A stretch of 64,000 nucleotides of DNA from Bacillus zhangzhouensis (GCF_000715205.1 NZ_JOTP01000008.1:1-64000), one strand, 5' to 3'; shown: positions 7,493 to 13,476, counted from the first letter of the stretch. Notes: a model not told the origin generated them from the sequence alone. A program made the numbers and translations.

Positions 7493-7988
7493 GCTTGTAC
7501 TCCTTTCCTAGCGCGCCGCCTTTACGTGGTTCGATTTTGCCTAATTCTGCTTGGTCAATTATAAGCAACAGGATGTCATCGACATTGCGGGCCAAACGAT
7601 TTGCGATGTGTCTGATCGGTTCCTGGTCCTGCCACATTTGTCTAAATAAAATGATGTCTTTCTCATCCCATATGAAATCACTGTGCGGACAAGCGTAGTA
7701 AACCGGTTGTTGTTCAAACAGCTTGCGTAGATCTCTTTTTTTGTAGCTCATTGCGCTTTTTTTGATATACATAGGCTCGTTTGCGCCGACACCGTTCGGT
7801 CGCTCCTTGATCTTTCCTCTTTTTGAAAAATCAATCATCAGCATTAACACTTCTTCTTCTGGCCTGCGAAACAGCTCGGCCATTTCACTCAAAGACCTGC
7901 CTTCGTACCAGTAATCCAAAAACCGTTTAAGACCTACGATCGTCCATTCAAAATTGAAATCTTCTAAAATGATTCTAGTAGCACTCAC
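7461..7988 (-). CDS. Phage protein with duplicated HTH-like domain (175 aa)
   Basis: A 175-aa protein with a GTG start overlapping the upstream stop by GTGA. It is made of two related halves. Residues 12-62 (FEWTIVGLKRFLDYW... to SKRGKIKER) and 104-155 (FIWDEKDIILFRQMW... to AELGKIEPR) align over their length, each holding a helix-turn-helix-like stretch (LSEMAELFRRPEEEVLMLM and IRHIANRLARNVDDILLLI). This suggests a tandem DNA-binding protein. A Cys-Pro-His-Ser segment links the halves. The family is unknown. Confidence 0.7.
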   Translation of the reverse strand: MSATRIILEDFNFEWTIVGLKRFLDYWYEGRSLSEMAELFRRPEEEVLMLMIDFSKRGKIKERPNGVGANEPMYIKKSAMSYKKRDLRKLFEQQPVYYACPHSDFIWDEKDIILFRQMWQDQEPIRHIANRLARNVDDILLLIIDQAELGKIEPRKGGALGKEYKHEKKKHPVAI

Positions 7989-8140
7989 TTTGCAATTTCC
8001 TTTCTGCGACCGACCTCTTTATGCACAATATGCATAGAAGTTGTCAGATTCCTTTCTACGAGCCAATAACGTGGGTTCAACCCATTTATCACCAGAATAT
8101 TCCTTTCTGCTCTGTTAGTCTTTCTACCACCTTTTTTCAT
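7985..8140 (-). CDS. DUF6906-like small phage protein (51 aa)
   Basis: A 51-aa ORF starting at ATG 8140 with AAGGAGG upstream. The pattern GGRKTNRAERNILVINGLNP, then YWLVERNL and HIVHKEVGRRKEI, resembles a widespread short phage protein (DUF6906 type: basic start, LNP-x-x-WLV, H-x-x-G). It overlaps both neighbours by 3-4 bp in the coupled operon. The function is unknown. Confidence 0.55.
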   Translation of the reverse strand: MKKGGRKTNRAERNILVINGLNPRYWLVERNLTTSMHIVHKEVGRRKEIAK

Positions 8141-8238
8141 GATCGTTCCTCCTTGTGTTTTTCATAGTTTTTTAAATTTGCATCCAATTGGGCTATTAAA
8201 CTAGCAAGTTCGGATGCTGTTGGGTTACTGACGGTCAT
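8137..8238 (-). CDS. Small phage ORF (33 aa)
   Basis: A 33-aa ORF directly after the helicase-loader gene, with an excellent ribosome site (TAGGAGGG, five bases before ATG) and an ATGA overlap with the next gene. The sequence begins MTVSNPTASELASLIAQLDA and is helical and amphipathic. Its spacing and coupling support real translation. The function is unknown. Confidence 0.5.
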   Translation of the reverse strand: MTVSNPTASELASLIAQLDANLKNYEKHKEERS

Positions 8239-8248
8239 GGTTTCCCTC

Positions 8249-9115
8249 CTAAAAGGGCAATTCTTCGTCACGCTTATCAAAGGTTTCTTTAAACAAAATG
8301 TATTTAGACCTTTTTGTCATTCGTGATACAAGTTTTGTGTCGTACATTTGTTTTAATTTGTCTCCAGTTAAATTGGATGTGTAAATCGTTGCTTTATCCT
8401 GTCTAGCTGATGTGACTGCATAAAGTATCTTGTGTATAAAGTTGGTGGCCTCACTCTTTGAGTGTTCAGATCCCGTTTCAGCCCCTATGTCATCAACCAC
8501 AAGATAATCCACATCACCTATAAGACCTGTTACATAACCTTGGGTGAATTTACTTTCTTTGTTGTGGAAAGAGTCTTGAATGGCAAAGGCAGCATCAGCA
8601 AGGTTTACAAATAAGCATGATTTCCCCATATCTTCGGGGTTGTCAGGGTCAGGCGGTACATTGAGTGCTTTAAGTGCTGCATAAGCTAGATGACTTTTCC
8701 CTACACCTGGATGACCTTGAAGAAAAATGTTGAATACTTCGCCTTGTTTTAAATAACCAACCATTTCCATCATGCGGCGCTTATTTGCCGTTTCCTCAGG
8801 CTCGGCCACTTTGTAATTATCAAACGTCGCTTGTGCAATGGTTCTGTCTCGGAAGATGCTTCTCTTTTCAAGCGTGTTGAAATTCTTTGTTCGCTGACTG
8901 AACTCTATCTGACTCTCTAAGTCTCTTTGAAGCTTTTTTTCATCTGCCTCCAGTTCACACCGTGGACAGACCACATTGCCATTTAGGATCATCATACGAA
9001 CAGGCTTTACGACATCCTTGTTACCTCTGGTGTATGTGTGTTTCTCACAAAAATCAGAATGGAAGGTCATTCTTGCGTTTAAGGGTCCCGCTGCCACTGA
9101 TTTGATGCTCTGCAC
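8249..9115 (-). CDS. DnaC-like phage helicase loader (AAA+ ATPase)
   Basis: A 288-aa protein related to DnaC/DnaI loaders and YqaM of the skin element. A zinc-binding region lies at about 20-55 (CEKH...CPRC). The AAA+ core has Walker A GHPGVGKSH and Walker B YLVVDDIGAE, with an arginine finger region near SRMTKRSK. The GTG at 9115 has GGGGGTGAT five bases upstream and overlaps the DnaD-like gene by 62 bp. An internal ATG at 9070 with a weaker site is the alternative. It should load the host replicative helicase at the phage origin together with the upstream protein. Confidence 0.85.
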   Translation of the reverse strand: MQSIKSVAAGPLNARMTFHSDFCEKHTYTRGNKDVVKPVRMMILNGNVVCPRCELEADEKKLQRDLESQIEFSQRTKNFNTLEKRSIFRDRTIAQATFDNYKVAEPEETANKRRMMEMVGYLKQGEVFNIFLQGHPGVGKSHLAYAALKALNVPPDPDNPEDMGKSCLFVNLADAAFAIQDSFHNKESKFTQGYVTGLIGDVDYLVVDDIGAETGSEHSKSEATNFIHKILYAVTSARQDKATIYTSNLTGDKLKQMYDTKLVSRMTKRSKYILFKETFDKRDEELPF

Positions 9116-9914
9116 GTTTTATCACCCCCGCACCTTCATTCAGATATCCTTCAAACTTGGTTCCAAACAATGTAGTTGGCTGCAGGTATTTATTCATTTT
9201 TTCGTCTTTAAGCCATTGATTAGCTTTTGTCAGGATCACAGTTTTAAAGTCTTCAAATCTGAATCCGTCATTCCAGCGTGCTTTTATTAATCTTTGTGTA
9301 GCAGTAGACGAATGTCTGAAAGATTTCCCTGTTACTTTGTTCAAAAGATCAACAATCAGTTTGAATGGAATTTCAGATTCTTGAGTTTCAGGATTAACAG
9401 TCGGGTTGCCCGACAATATATCTTTTAATTCTTTATCTTTATCTAATTCTTTATCTATATCTGTTGCGTGACTTGGTGTGACGTTGATCGTGACGTCACG
9501 TGACATGTCATTTTCAGGTTGTGGAAGGCTCTGTTTTTTGCGTTGCTTTTGCTTTCTCAATCGGTTCTGCTCCCTGATCTTTTCGAGAGCATCCAAATTC
9601 TGATGCTTCTCCCAATTACATATACTGATATAATTCTGTTCATTGATTTCTATCATGCCGAATTTCCTGAATGTGTCTAAAGCCATACGAACAACTCCTA
9701 ATGGTCTTCCAAAGATATGCGCTAGCATTTCGTCTGTGTAAGGCACGTTTTCGCTTAGATAAATAAAACCAGATGCGTTAGTTTTTCCTGCTTGAGCAAG
9801 TAACTTAACCCATATAATCAACAGAGTGTCAGATTCAGGCATTTGTTCAATGAGTTTGATTTTTTCATCATCGAACATCTGGGTGCTTAGTTTCACCCAT
9901 TTGACTTCCCCCAT
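9054..9914 (-). CDS. Phage replisome organiser, DnaD-like
   Basis: A 286-aa protein with ATG 9914 preceded by TTAGGAGG. Residues 1-115 are the phage replisome organiser N-terminal winged-helix domain (WVKLSTQMFDDEKIKLIEQM). A charged linker rich in Lys, Gln and Asp follows. Residues about 190-270 form the conserved C-terminal domain with LLNKVTGKSFRHSS and WLKDEKMNKYLQPTTLFG. Such proteins bind the phage origin, often inside their own gene, and recruit the helicase loader encoded next. Confidence 0.85.
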   Translation of the reverse strand: MGEVKWVKLSTQMFDDEKIKLIEQMPESDTLLIIWVKLLAQAGKTNASGFIYLSENVPYTDEMLAHIFGRPLGVVRMALDTFRKFGMIEINEQNYISICNWEKHQNLDALEKIREQNRLRKQKQRKKQSLPQPENDMSRDVTINVTPSHATDIDKELDKDKELKDILSGNPTVNPETQESEIPFKLIVDLLNKVTGKSFRHSSTATQRLIKARWNDGFRFEDFKTVILTKANQWLKDEKMNKYLQPTTLFGTKFEGYLNEGAGVIKRAEHQISGSGTLKRKNDLPF

Positions 9915-9971
9915 CTTTAAAAGCCTCCTAACGTTTTTCATGAATAGTTTTTCTTATTAAAGCTTGTCCTC

Positions 9972-9998
9972 TAAAAAAAGGTGAAACAAAAGTTTCAA
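9972..9998 (-). terminator. Possible weak terminator
   Basis: On the minus strand a 6-bp stem (TGAAAC/GTTTCA) with a TTTT loop is followed by CC and seven T. It overlaps the stop of the small Lys-rich gene. It could reduce rather than stop transcription into the replication genes. Confidence 0.45.
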
Positions 9999-10147
9999 GC
10001 CTCTTTAGTTTTTTTGTTCTTTTCTTTTTTTACTGGTGTGTAATAAGGCGCCACAGCCTCGGTAAAAAGTTTTTCCCTGTCTTCTGTGCCAAAGAATACT
10101 TCTCCAAGAAACAAATTGCTTTTTCTCTTTTTCTTTTTCTTAGCCAT
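9995..10147 (-). CDS. Small Lys-rich phage protein (50 aa)
   Basis: A 50-aa ORF with ATG 10147 and GAGGTGATC upstream. It starts with MAKKKKKRKS and ends with KKEKNKKTKEA around a central aromatic section (NLFLGEVFFG, APYYTPV). It is first in the leftward early operon after the 67-aa repressor. The high basic charge suggests nucleic-acid contact. The family is unknown. Confidence 0.55.
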   Translation of the reverse strand: MAKKKKKRKSNLFLGEVFFGTEDREKLFTEAVAPYYTPVKKEKNKKTKEA

Positions 10148-10226
10148 AAAGATCACCTCGAAACATATTATGCAATGTGGACAGTAGGACTACCCATCAA
10201 ATTTGAATATTAAAACTCCAACCATC

Positions 10227-10241
10227 ATTCCTGACAGGTAT
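10227..10241. promoter_or_regulatory. Operator-like repeat O1
   Basis: ATTCCTGACAGGTAT, one mismatch from the perfect palindrome at 10,465-10,479. It lies 4 bp past the stop of the 67-aa repressor and before the early operon, so it could control leftward early transcription. Confidence 0.6.
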
Positions 10242-10245
10242 TAAA

Positions 10246-10449
10246 TTATCCAAAAAAAAGCTTGGCTTTTATGCCAACTTGTTCTGAAATTCTCTCTAAG
10301 CTTTTAAAAGTAGGAGAAATTTTTCCGTTTTCTAGTCTCGATATATAAGAACCCGTAAACCCCATCTCTTCTGCGAATTCTTCTTGAGAAAGACCACTCT
10401 CTTTTCTTTTCATTTTCAACATTTTAGCTAGTTCATTAAGATCAATCAC
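10246..10449 (-). CDS. XRE-family repressor (67 aa)
   Basis: A 67-aa single-domain helix-turn-helix protein with GTG start 10449 and AGGAGG six bases upstream; the longer frame enters the operator region. The HTH_3 signature is clear: KRKESGLSQEEFAEEMGFTG, SYISRLENGKISPT, then LERISEQVGI. It is divergent from the second XRE gene at 10,606. Its own promoter and the start region carry copies of ATTCCTGNCAGGAAT, which suggests it is autoregulated. It may be the phage repressor or the Cro-like switch protein. Confidence 0.85.
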   Translation of the reverse strand: MIDLNELAKMLKMKRKESGLSQEEFAEEMGFTGSYISRLENGKISPTFKSLERISEQVGIKAKLFFG

Positions 10450-10464
10450 ACAGCACCTCCTGAT

Positions 10465-10479
10465 ATTCCTGTCAGGAAT
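10465..10479. promoter_or_regulatory. Operator O2, perfect palindrome
   Basis: ATTCCTGTCAGGAAT is a perfect 7+1+7 palindrome between the -10 box and the ribosome site of the 67-aa repressor gene, well placed for autorepression. Confidence 0.7.
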
Positions 10480-10480
10480 G

Positions 10481-10509
10481 AATATACCACACAGGAATAT
10501 TAATGGCAA
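10481..10509 (-). promoter_or_regulatory. SigA-type promoter of the 67-aa repressor
   Basis: On the minus strand TTGCCA, 17-bp spacer, TATATT. The operator half-site O3 lies in the spacer and O2 just downstream of the -10 box. Confidence 0.7.
10484..10498. promoter_or_regulatory. Operator O3, degenerate copy
   Basis: ATACCACACAGGAAT has an intact right arm (CAGGAAT) and a degenerate left arm. Its centre is 19 bp from O2 and it sits between the -35 and -10 boxes of the leftward promoter. Confidence 0.5.
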
Positions 10510-10527
10510 GTCTTTTCCAAAAGAAAT

Positions 10528-10542
10528 ATTCCCGTCTGGAAA
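10528..10542. promoter_or_regulatory. Operator O4 at the rightward promoter
   Basis: ATTCCCGTCTGGAAA matches the operator in 12 of 15 positions. It lies where the -35 box of the rightward XRE gene should be, 10 bp before TATAAT. Confidence 0.55.
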
Positions 10543-10552
10543 GTCAGTATGC

Positions 10553-10558
10553 TATAAT
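10553..10558 (+). promoter_or_regulatory. -10 box of the rightward XRE gene
   Basis: A perfect TATAAT 47 bp before the start codon. No good -35 is seen because the region is occupied by operator copy O4, so transcription is probably controlled there. Confidence 0.55.
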
Positions 10559-10605
10559 TATTATGTAATTTTGGTTAAACTGTTACGATCAAAGGTGGTT
10601 TTAAA

Positions 10606-11004
10606 ATGGAGAATAGAAAAATCGGTTTTGCTGTAAAGCGTCTACGTTTAAAAAAGAAGAAAACTGTAGAAGATGCAGCTAAGGAAATTGGTATATCTCA
10701 AAGCTATTTATCTAGAATTGAGAATAACTCACAAATTCCCTCCGTTAAAGTTATAAATAAAATAGCAGATTATTTTGATGTACATAGTTCATATTTATTT
10801 TTTGATGAAGAAAGCATAAATAGCTTTACTGAAAAAGAGAACGAATTAATCTCAAGCAAACATATTAATATAAATGACCTTGAAAAATTAAACATTGTTC
10901 ATGATAACGGCTCTAAAATCACAAAAGAAGAAATTAATTATGTAATTGATCGCCTAAAGGAACTAAGAGAATTAAGAGAAAATTATTTAAAAGGAAAAGA
11001 ATAA
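10606..11004 (+). CDS. XRE-family regulator (132 aa)
   Basis: The N-terminal HTH_3 domain (residues 6-62: KRLRLKKKKTVEDAAKEIGI, then SYLSRIENNSQIPS) is followed by a helical C-terminal part (ITKEEINYVIDRLKELRE). The C-terminal part resembles that of the XRE protein at 12,720 (short Asn/Ile/Asp stretch, then a D-G/N-G turn and a helix). AAAGGTGG lies seven bases before the ATG. It is a candidate lysogeny repressor. It converges on the aimR-aimP unit, whose small downstream ORF ends 1 bp from this stop codon. Confidence 0.85.
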   Translation: MENRKIGFAVKRLRLKKKKTVEDAAKEIGISQSYLSRIENNSQIPSVKVINKIADYFDVHSSYLFFDEESINSFTEKENELISSKHININDLEKLNIVHDNGSKITKEEINYVIDRLKELRELRENYLKGKE

Positions 11005-11005
11005 T

Positions 11006-11092
11006 TTATTTTTTTTTGCTTTCTTCTTCAAGTTTCTTTATTTTAGATATTTCTCTCTCTATTTTTTCAATAAGTTGTTCGTAACTAGACAA
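11006..11092 (-). CDS. Candidate small ORF in aimX position (28 aa)
   Basis: A TTG-start ORF with AGGGGG eight bases upstream, encoding SSYEQLIEKIEREISKIKKL and then EEESKKK, a short amphipathic charged helix. It follows aimR and the candidate aimP on the same strand, the place where SPbeta-type phages carry aimX. It ends 1 bp from the stop of the convergent XRE gene. Support is the ribosome site, the coiled-coil-like composition and the position. It may instead be only an RNA or chance. Confidence 0.4.
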   Translation of the reverse strand: MSSYEQLIEKIEREISKIKKLEEESKKK

Positions 11093-11116
11093 TATACTTT
11101 CCCCCTAATTTAACTA

Positions 11117-11155
11117 GTGTTTCCTGTTTTGTTGTTTTCCCAAAACAGGAAACAC
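11117..11155. repeat. Perfect 15-bp inverted repeat, possible AimR operator
   Basis: Arms GTGTTTCCTGTTTTG (11,117-11,131) and its exact complement (11,141-11,155) are separated by 9 bp. Neither strand has a T-run after the stem, so a simple terminator is unlikely. It lies between aimP and the small downstream ORF, the region bound by AimR in SPbeta/phi3T. It could be an AimR site or an RNA switch. Confidence 0.6.
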
Positions 11156-11169
11156 CTCTTTAAAACACG

Positions 11170-11203
11170 AAAGACGATACCATTTCTGGTAACGTCTTTT
11201 TTT
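11170..11203. terminator. Terminator between convergent units
   Basis: The stem AAAGACG/CGTCTTT extends by four more pairs after a T-T mismatch. On the plus strand it is followed by a T-run, so it should end the rightward XRE transcript. On the minus strand it follows the aimP stop but has only CGTGTTTT behind it, so leftward termination may be partial. Confidence 0.6.
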
Positions 11204-11327
11204 ACATCCCTACTCTTACTTCTTTTGTTTGAAAAATCATTTCTTTTTCACTCGTCATATCAGCGCCCTTCACTCCGGCTGGTAATAGAAAAATTGTTAT
11301 TATAAATAAGCTAGTTAATACTTTCAT
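11202..11327 (-). CDS. aimP: Candidate arbitrium pro-peptide (AimP-like, 41 aa)
   Basis: An ORF 20 bp after the aimR stop, with GGGAGGTG six bases before the ATG. It has a Sec signal (MKVLTSLFIITIFLLPAG), a short charged spacer, and the C-terminal end QTKEVRVGM. Known AimP precursors are 40-50 aa with a signal peptide and release a C-terminal hexapeptide of the xxxRGA or xxxVGA type. By position the mature signal here would be EVRVGM, with Val-Gly conserved but Met instead of Ala at the end. It is not in longer-ORF lists. The identification rests on order, size and architecture. Confidence 0.7.
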   Translation of the reverse strand: MKVLTSLFIITIFLLPAGVKGADMTSEKEMIFQTKEVRVGM

Positions 11328-11347
11328 ACTTTCACCTCCCTTGACCT

Positions 11348-12442
11348 TTAAAGTGTAAGATCTAAATCCATTTTTTTCAACTGGATTTTCGGGATATTAG
11401 CTCTAAAGTAATCACGCTGTTCAGAGAAAAAGTGTAAACATAATAAAATTTTATCTGTCCTTACCTCTCTAATTCCATCAAATAAATATGCATAGGGGCG
11501 TAAGGATTTATCTAAGTAATACAGATTAAGTGAACTGCCTTCACTTAGAAGCTGTGTGAAATGTGTAACATTATAATCTTCATCAATTTTTTTACACCAG
11601 TAATATTGAAGAATAGCAATCTCTTCTTTATTTTGGATAACTTCTTCTTCTCTCTCTGGAAACTCTTCATATAATTTCAAAAGTTGCTTGTAGTAATTTA
11701 GTGATTTCTTATACGACTCAAAAAAATAGGATAGGCCAAGTAAATATGTTGCGGTCATGACATGGCTTTTGCTAATACCTGTTTTCATTAAAGACATTGC
11801 AGAATCTCTTGCTTTTTCAATATTATTTTCTTGTTTCAGGTACGTGTTTGCAAGAATTTCATCAATTCTCGCTTTAAAGCTCTTCTTTAGAAATGGATCA
11901 TTAATTCCTTTTAAAAATTCCTTGGCTCTATCAATTGAATACAAACTTAAATCGTACTTCCCGATATTGTAATAGACATATGATTCAAATATTTCAAGTA
12001 ATGTTTTACCTTCTATAGTTTTTGCTTTAAGATTGTTTAATGCTCTTTGGTGTTCAAGCGGTTTAAATGATTCTCTAAAGTTCAAAGCAAAGCGGTAAGC
12101 ATTACAAGCGTCTGGTGCTACAGAAGAATAATTATCAATAATATATCTTATTTCATTAAACATCTGATTGGTGTAATAATATTCCAAAGCGCTATAAATG
12201 TATTTCTTATCGAAGCCACTTTTAGAGTATTCTTTCATCAATTGTTTTTCTTCACTAGGTGAAATTTCCCTTACTGTTTCTATGACCATCCAAAAAGCTA
12301 TTTCTTTTCCCGAAAAAAATTTACTCATATAACCTTTTGTAATCCCGATCGCTTTGGCGATACTATTTTGGGATTTCTCCATTTTATCCAGGTGTTTTTT
12401 CAGAACGTCTCTTATATCATCATTTTTAACTGTACTGTGCAT
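11348..12442 (-). CDS. aimR: AimR-family arbitrium receptor and transcription regulator
   Basis: A 364-aa protein starting at ATG 12442 (AAGGTGAG six bases upstream; the longer frame contains this site). Residues about 10-60 form a helix-turn-helix (NSIAKAIGITKGYMSKFFSG). The rest is a TPR-like superhelix of paired helices. Segments such as EKQLMKEYSK, then YSALEYYYTNQMFNEIRYII, and the C-terminal IPKIQLKKMDL align by eye with SPbeta AimR (YopK). AimR dimers activate aimX until the AimP hexapeptide binds and favours lysogeny. The candidate aimP follows at once. A Rap/Rgg/PlcR-like TPR regulator is the only close alternative, but length, order and the prophage setting favour AimR. Confidence 0.85.
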   Translation of the reverse strand: MHSTVKNDDIRDVLKKHLDKMEKSQNSIAKAIGITKGYMSKFFSGKEIAFWMVIETVREISPSEEKQLMKEYSKSGFDKKYIYSALEYYYTNQMFNEIRYIIDNYSSVAPDACNAYRFALNFRESFKPLEHQRALNNLKAKTIEGKTLLEIFESYVYYNIGKYDLSLYSIDRAKEFLKGINDPFLKKSFKARIDEILANTYLKQENNIEKARDSAMSLMKTGISKSHVMTATYLLGLSYFFESYKKSLNYYKQLLKLYEEFPEREEEVIQNKEEIAILQYYWCKKIDEDYNVTHFTQLLSEGSSLNLYYLDKSLRPYAYLFDGIREVRTDKILLCLHFFSEQRDYFRANIPKIQLKKMDLDLTL

Positions 12443-12608
12443 ATGCTCACCTTTCAAAATCAATTTAGCACTCTAAAGTCGAAAATGCTGTCACAAAATG
12501 TCGAATAAGTATGAATTTTTAATCTAAAATTAAAAACAATCCTTTTCTGTTAATTCAATTATAATCCTTTTAAGGTTTATATTAACATATAACTTTTGGA
12601 GGAGTTAT

Positions 12609-12656
12609 ATGCTGCGAGCTTTATTTGTAAATATGAGTAGGATTATTAGCAAGTAA
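12609..12656 (+). CDS. Possible leader peptide (15 aa)
   Basis: ATG 12609 has TTGGAGGAG five bases upstream, followed by 15 codons (MLRALFVNMSRIISK) and TAA. It lies in the divergent region between aimR and the XRE gene at 12,720, and its 3' part covers the -35 box of that gene's promoter. It could be a leader peptide for translation-coupled control or a chance ORF. Confidence 0.3.
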   Translation: MLRALFVNMSRIISK

Positions 12657-12674
12657 TTTCCAACATGATATAAT
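12646..12674 (+). promoter_or_regulatory. Promoter of the third XRE gene
   Basis: TTAGCA, 17-bp spacer, TATAAT, ending 45 bp before the ATG at 12,720. Confidence 0.6.
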
Positions 12675-12719
12675 TATTGTTATTGATTAAGTGTTATTAA
12701 ATTGAGGTGTCTTTATCTA

Positions 12720-13154
12720 ATGGATTATAAAAAAAACGAAATAATCGGAATAAACTTAAACAGACTAAGAAACAAGCAAAAACCTAAACTATCAATAAGA
12801 CGTCTCGCTGAAGAAGTTGGTTTGAGTAATGGGTATTTATCAAAGCTTGAAACCGGTAAGATTAAAGGTCCGTCTTTGGAAGCCATGATGAAACTTTCCG
12901 ATTTTTTCAATGTGGATCTCAGCTTTTTTATTACCGATCCTAGATATATTGATAACAAAGGCAAAGATGTAGAGACGAATCAAGTTTATGTGAATGAACT
13001 GACTCTTGATACAATCAAAAATATTAACATTATAGATGATGATGGAAACCCATTAACAGATGATGAACGAAATTTCATGCTTGATGCATTAAAAAAGTAT
13101 AGAGCCTCTAAGGTCAAATTCTTCACAAGCAATATTTCATCGAATGACGATTGA
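12720..13154 (+). CDS. XRE-family regulator next to the attachment site (144 aa)
   Basis: The start is ATG 12720 with GAGGTG ten bases upstream; an in-frame TTG at 12,702 overlaps that site. The HTH_3 domain is at 8-65 (LSIRRLAEEVGLSNGYLSKL, ETGKIKGPSLE). The C-terminal half has NINIIDDDGNPLTDDERNFM followed by a helix. It is related to the 132-aa XRE protein at 10,606, so the phage has two paralogous regulators flanking aimR. It is the last phage gene, ending about 100 bp before the gerE junction and 2 bp from the end of the broken gerE frame. It may control the switch or excision. Confidence 0.85.
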   Translation: MDYKKNEIIGINLNRLRNKQKPKLSIRRLAEEVGLSNGYLSKLETGKIKGPSLEAMMKLSDFFNVDLSFFITDPRYIDNKGKDVETNQVYVNELTLDTIKNINIIDDDGNPLTDDERNFMLDALKKYRASKVKFFTSNISSNDD

Positions 13155-13156
13155 TT

Positions 13157-13408
13157 TTAAGCTTCTTTTTTTCCACTCCTATTTCTTTCCCCTTCCTCTA
13201 AGCACTTTGTTTCTACACTTATTCGAGGAATTATTGTTCGTTTGCAAAAGGTATGCTTAGCATTCGAAATATGATTTCGAACAGTCTTTTCGCTAATAAA
13301 TAGCTCGCTTGCAATTTCTTTTGTTGTTTTATCTTGGACGAGCAATTCAAATACTTCTCTTTCTCTTTTGGTTAATAGCGGCTTGGATTGAAACTCTTTC
13401 TCCTTCAA
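13157..13408 (-). pseudogene. gerE: gerE, 5' part, interrupted by the prophage
   Basis: GerE (74 aa in B. subtilis) is the LuxR-type DNA-binding protein that controls the last mother-cell sporulation genes with sigma-K. A TTG start at 13408 with AAGGAGGG upstream encodes the standard N-terminus, including LLTKREREVFELLVQD and FISEKTVRNHISNA. After Ala50 the sequence changes to unrelated phage DNA, ending in a 33-residue foreign tail at 13,157. The end of the recognition helix and the dimerisation helix are lost, so this form should not work. The rest of gerE should lie beyond the far end of the prophage. Excision during sporulation would rebuild it. Confidence 0.9.
13253..13263. other. Probable right attachment site (attR) of the prophage
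   Basis: GerE similarity ends in this segment. On the minus strand AATGCTA still fits gerE, and the following bases do not. The spot contains the inverted repeat ATGCT-A-AGCAT, and an imperfect inverted repeat TTCGAAAT...ATTTCGAA lies just inside gerE. The exact core cannot be fixed without the left junction. Confidence 0.65.
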
Positions 13409-13476
13409 GTATTGTAACCCTCCTTGCTAAGGTGAGAGCTCTAGTCTCTATAGAATGGGATTCTGTATAGTCGAGA

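Larger units (their letters stand above)
1..13260. mobile_element. Right-hand part of a prophage inserted in gerE
   Basis: A block of short, mostly leftward, tightly overlapping genes with phage families (replisome organiser, DnaC-like loader, ArpU, XtrA-like, small XRE repressors, AimR). It starts exactly where the gerE reading frame is broken and continues past the left edge of the window. The control region at 10.2-13.2 kb looks clearly AT-richer than the flanking chromosome. No packaging, head, tail or lysis genes and no large recombinase are visible, so these must lie to the left if the element is complete. The right boundary is inferred from loss of GerE similarity after residue 50. Confidence 0.9.

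Noticed and set aside
11348..12442. Rap or PlcR/Rgg-type regulator instead of AimR
   Set aside because: A Rap protein would lack the N-terminal HTH, and PlcR/Rgg differ in length and pattern. Size, HTH plus TPR and the adjacent secreted pro-peptide in a prophage fit AimR best.
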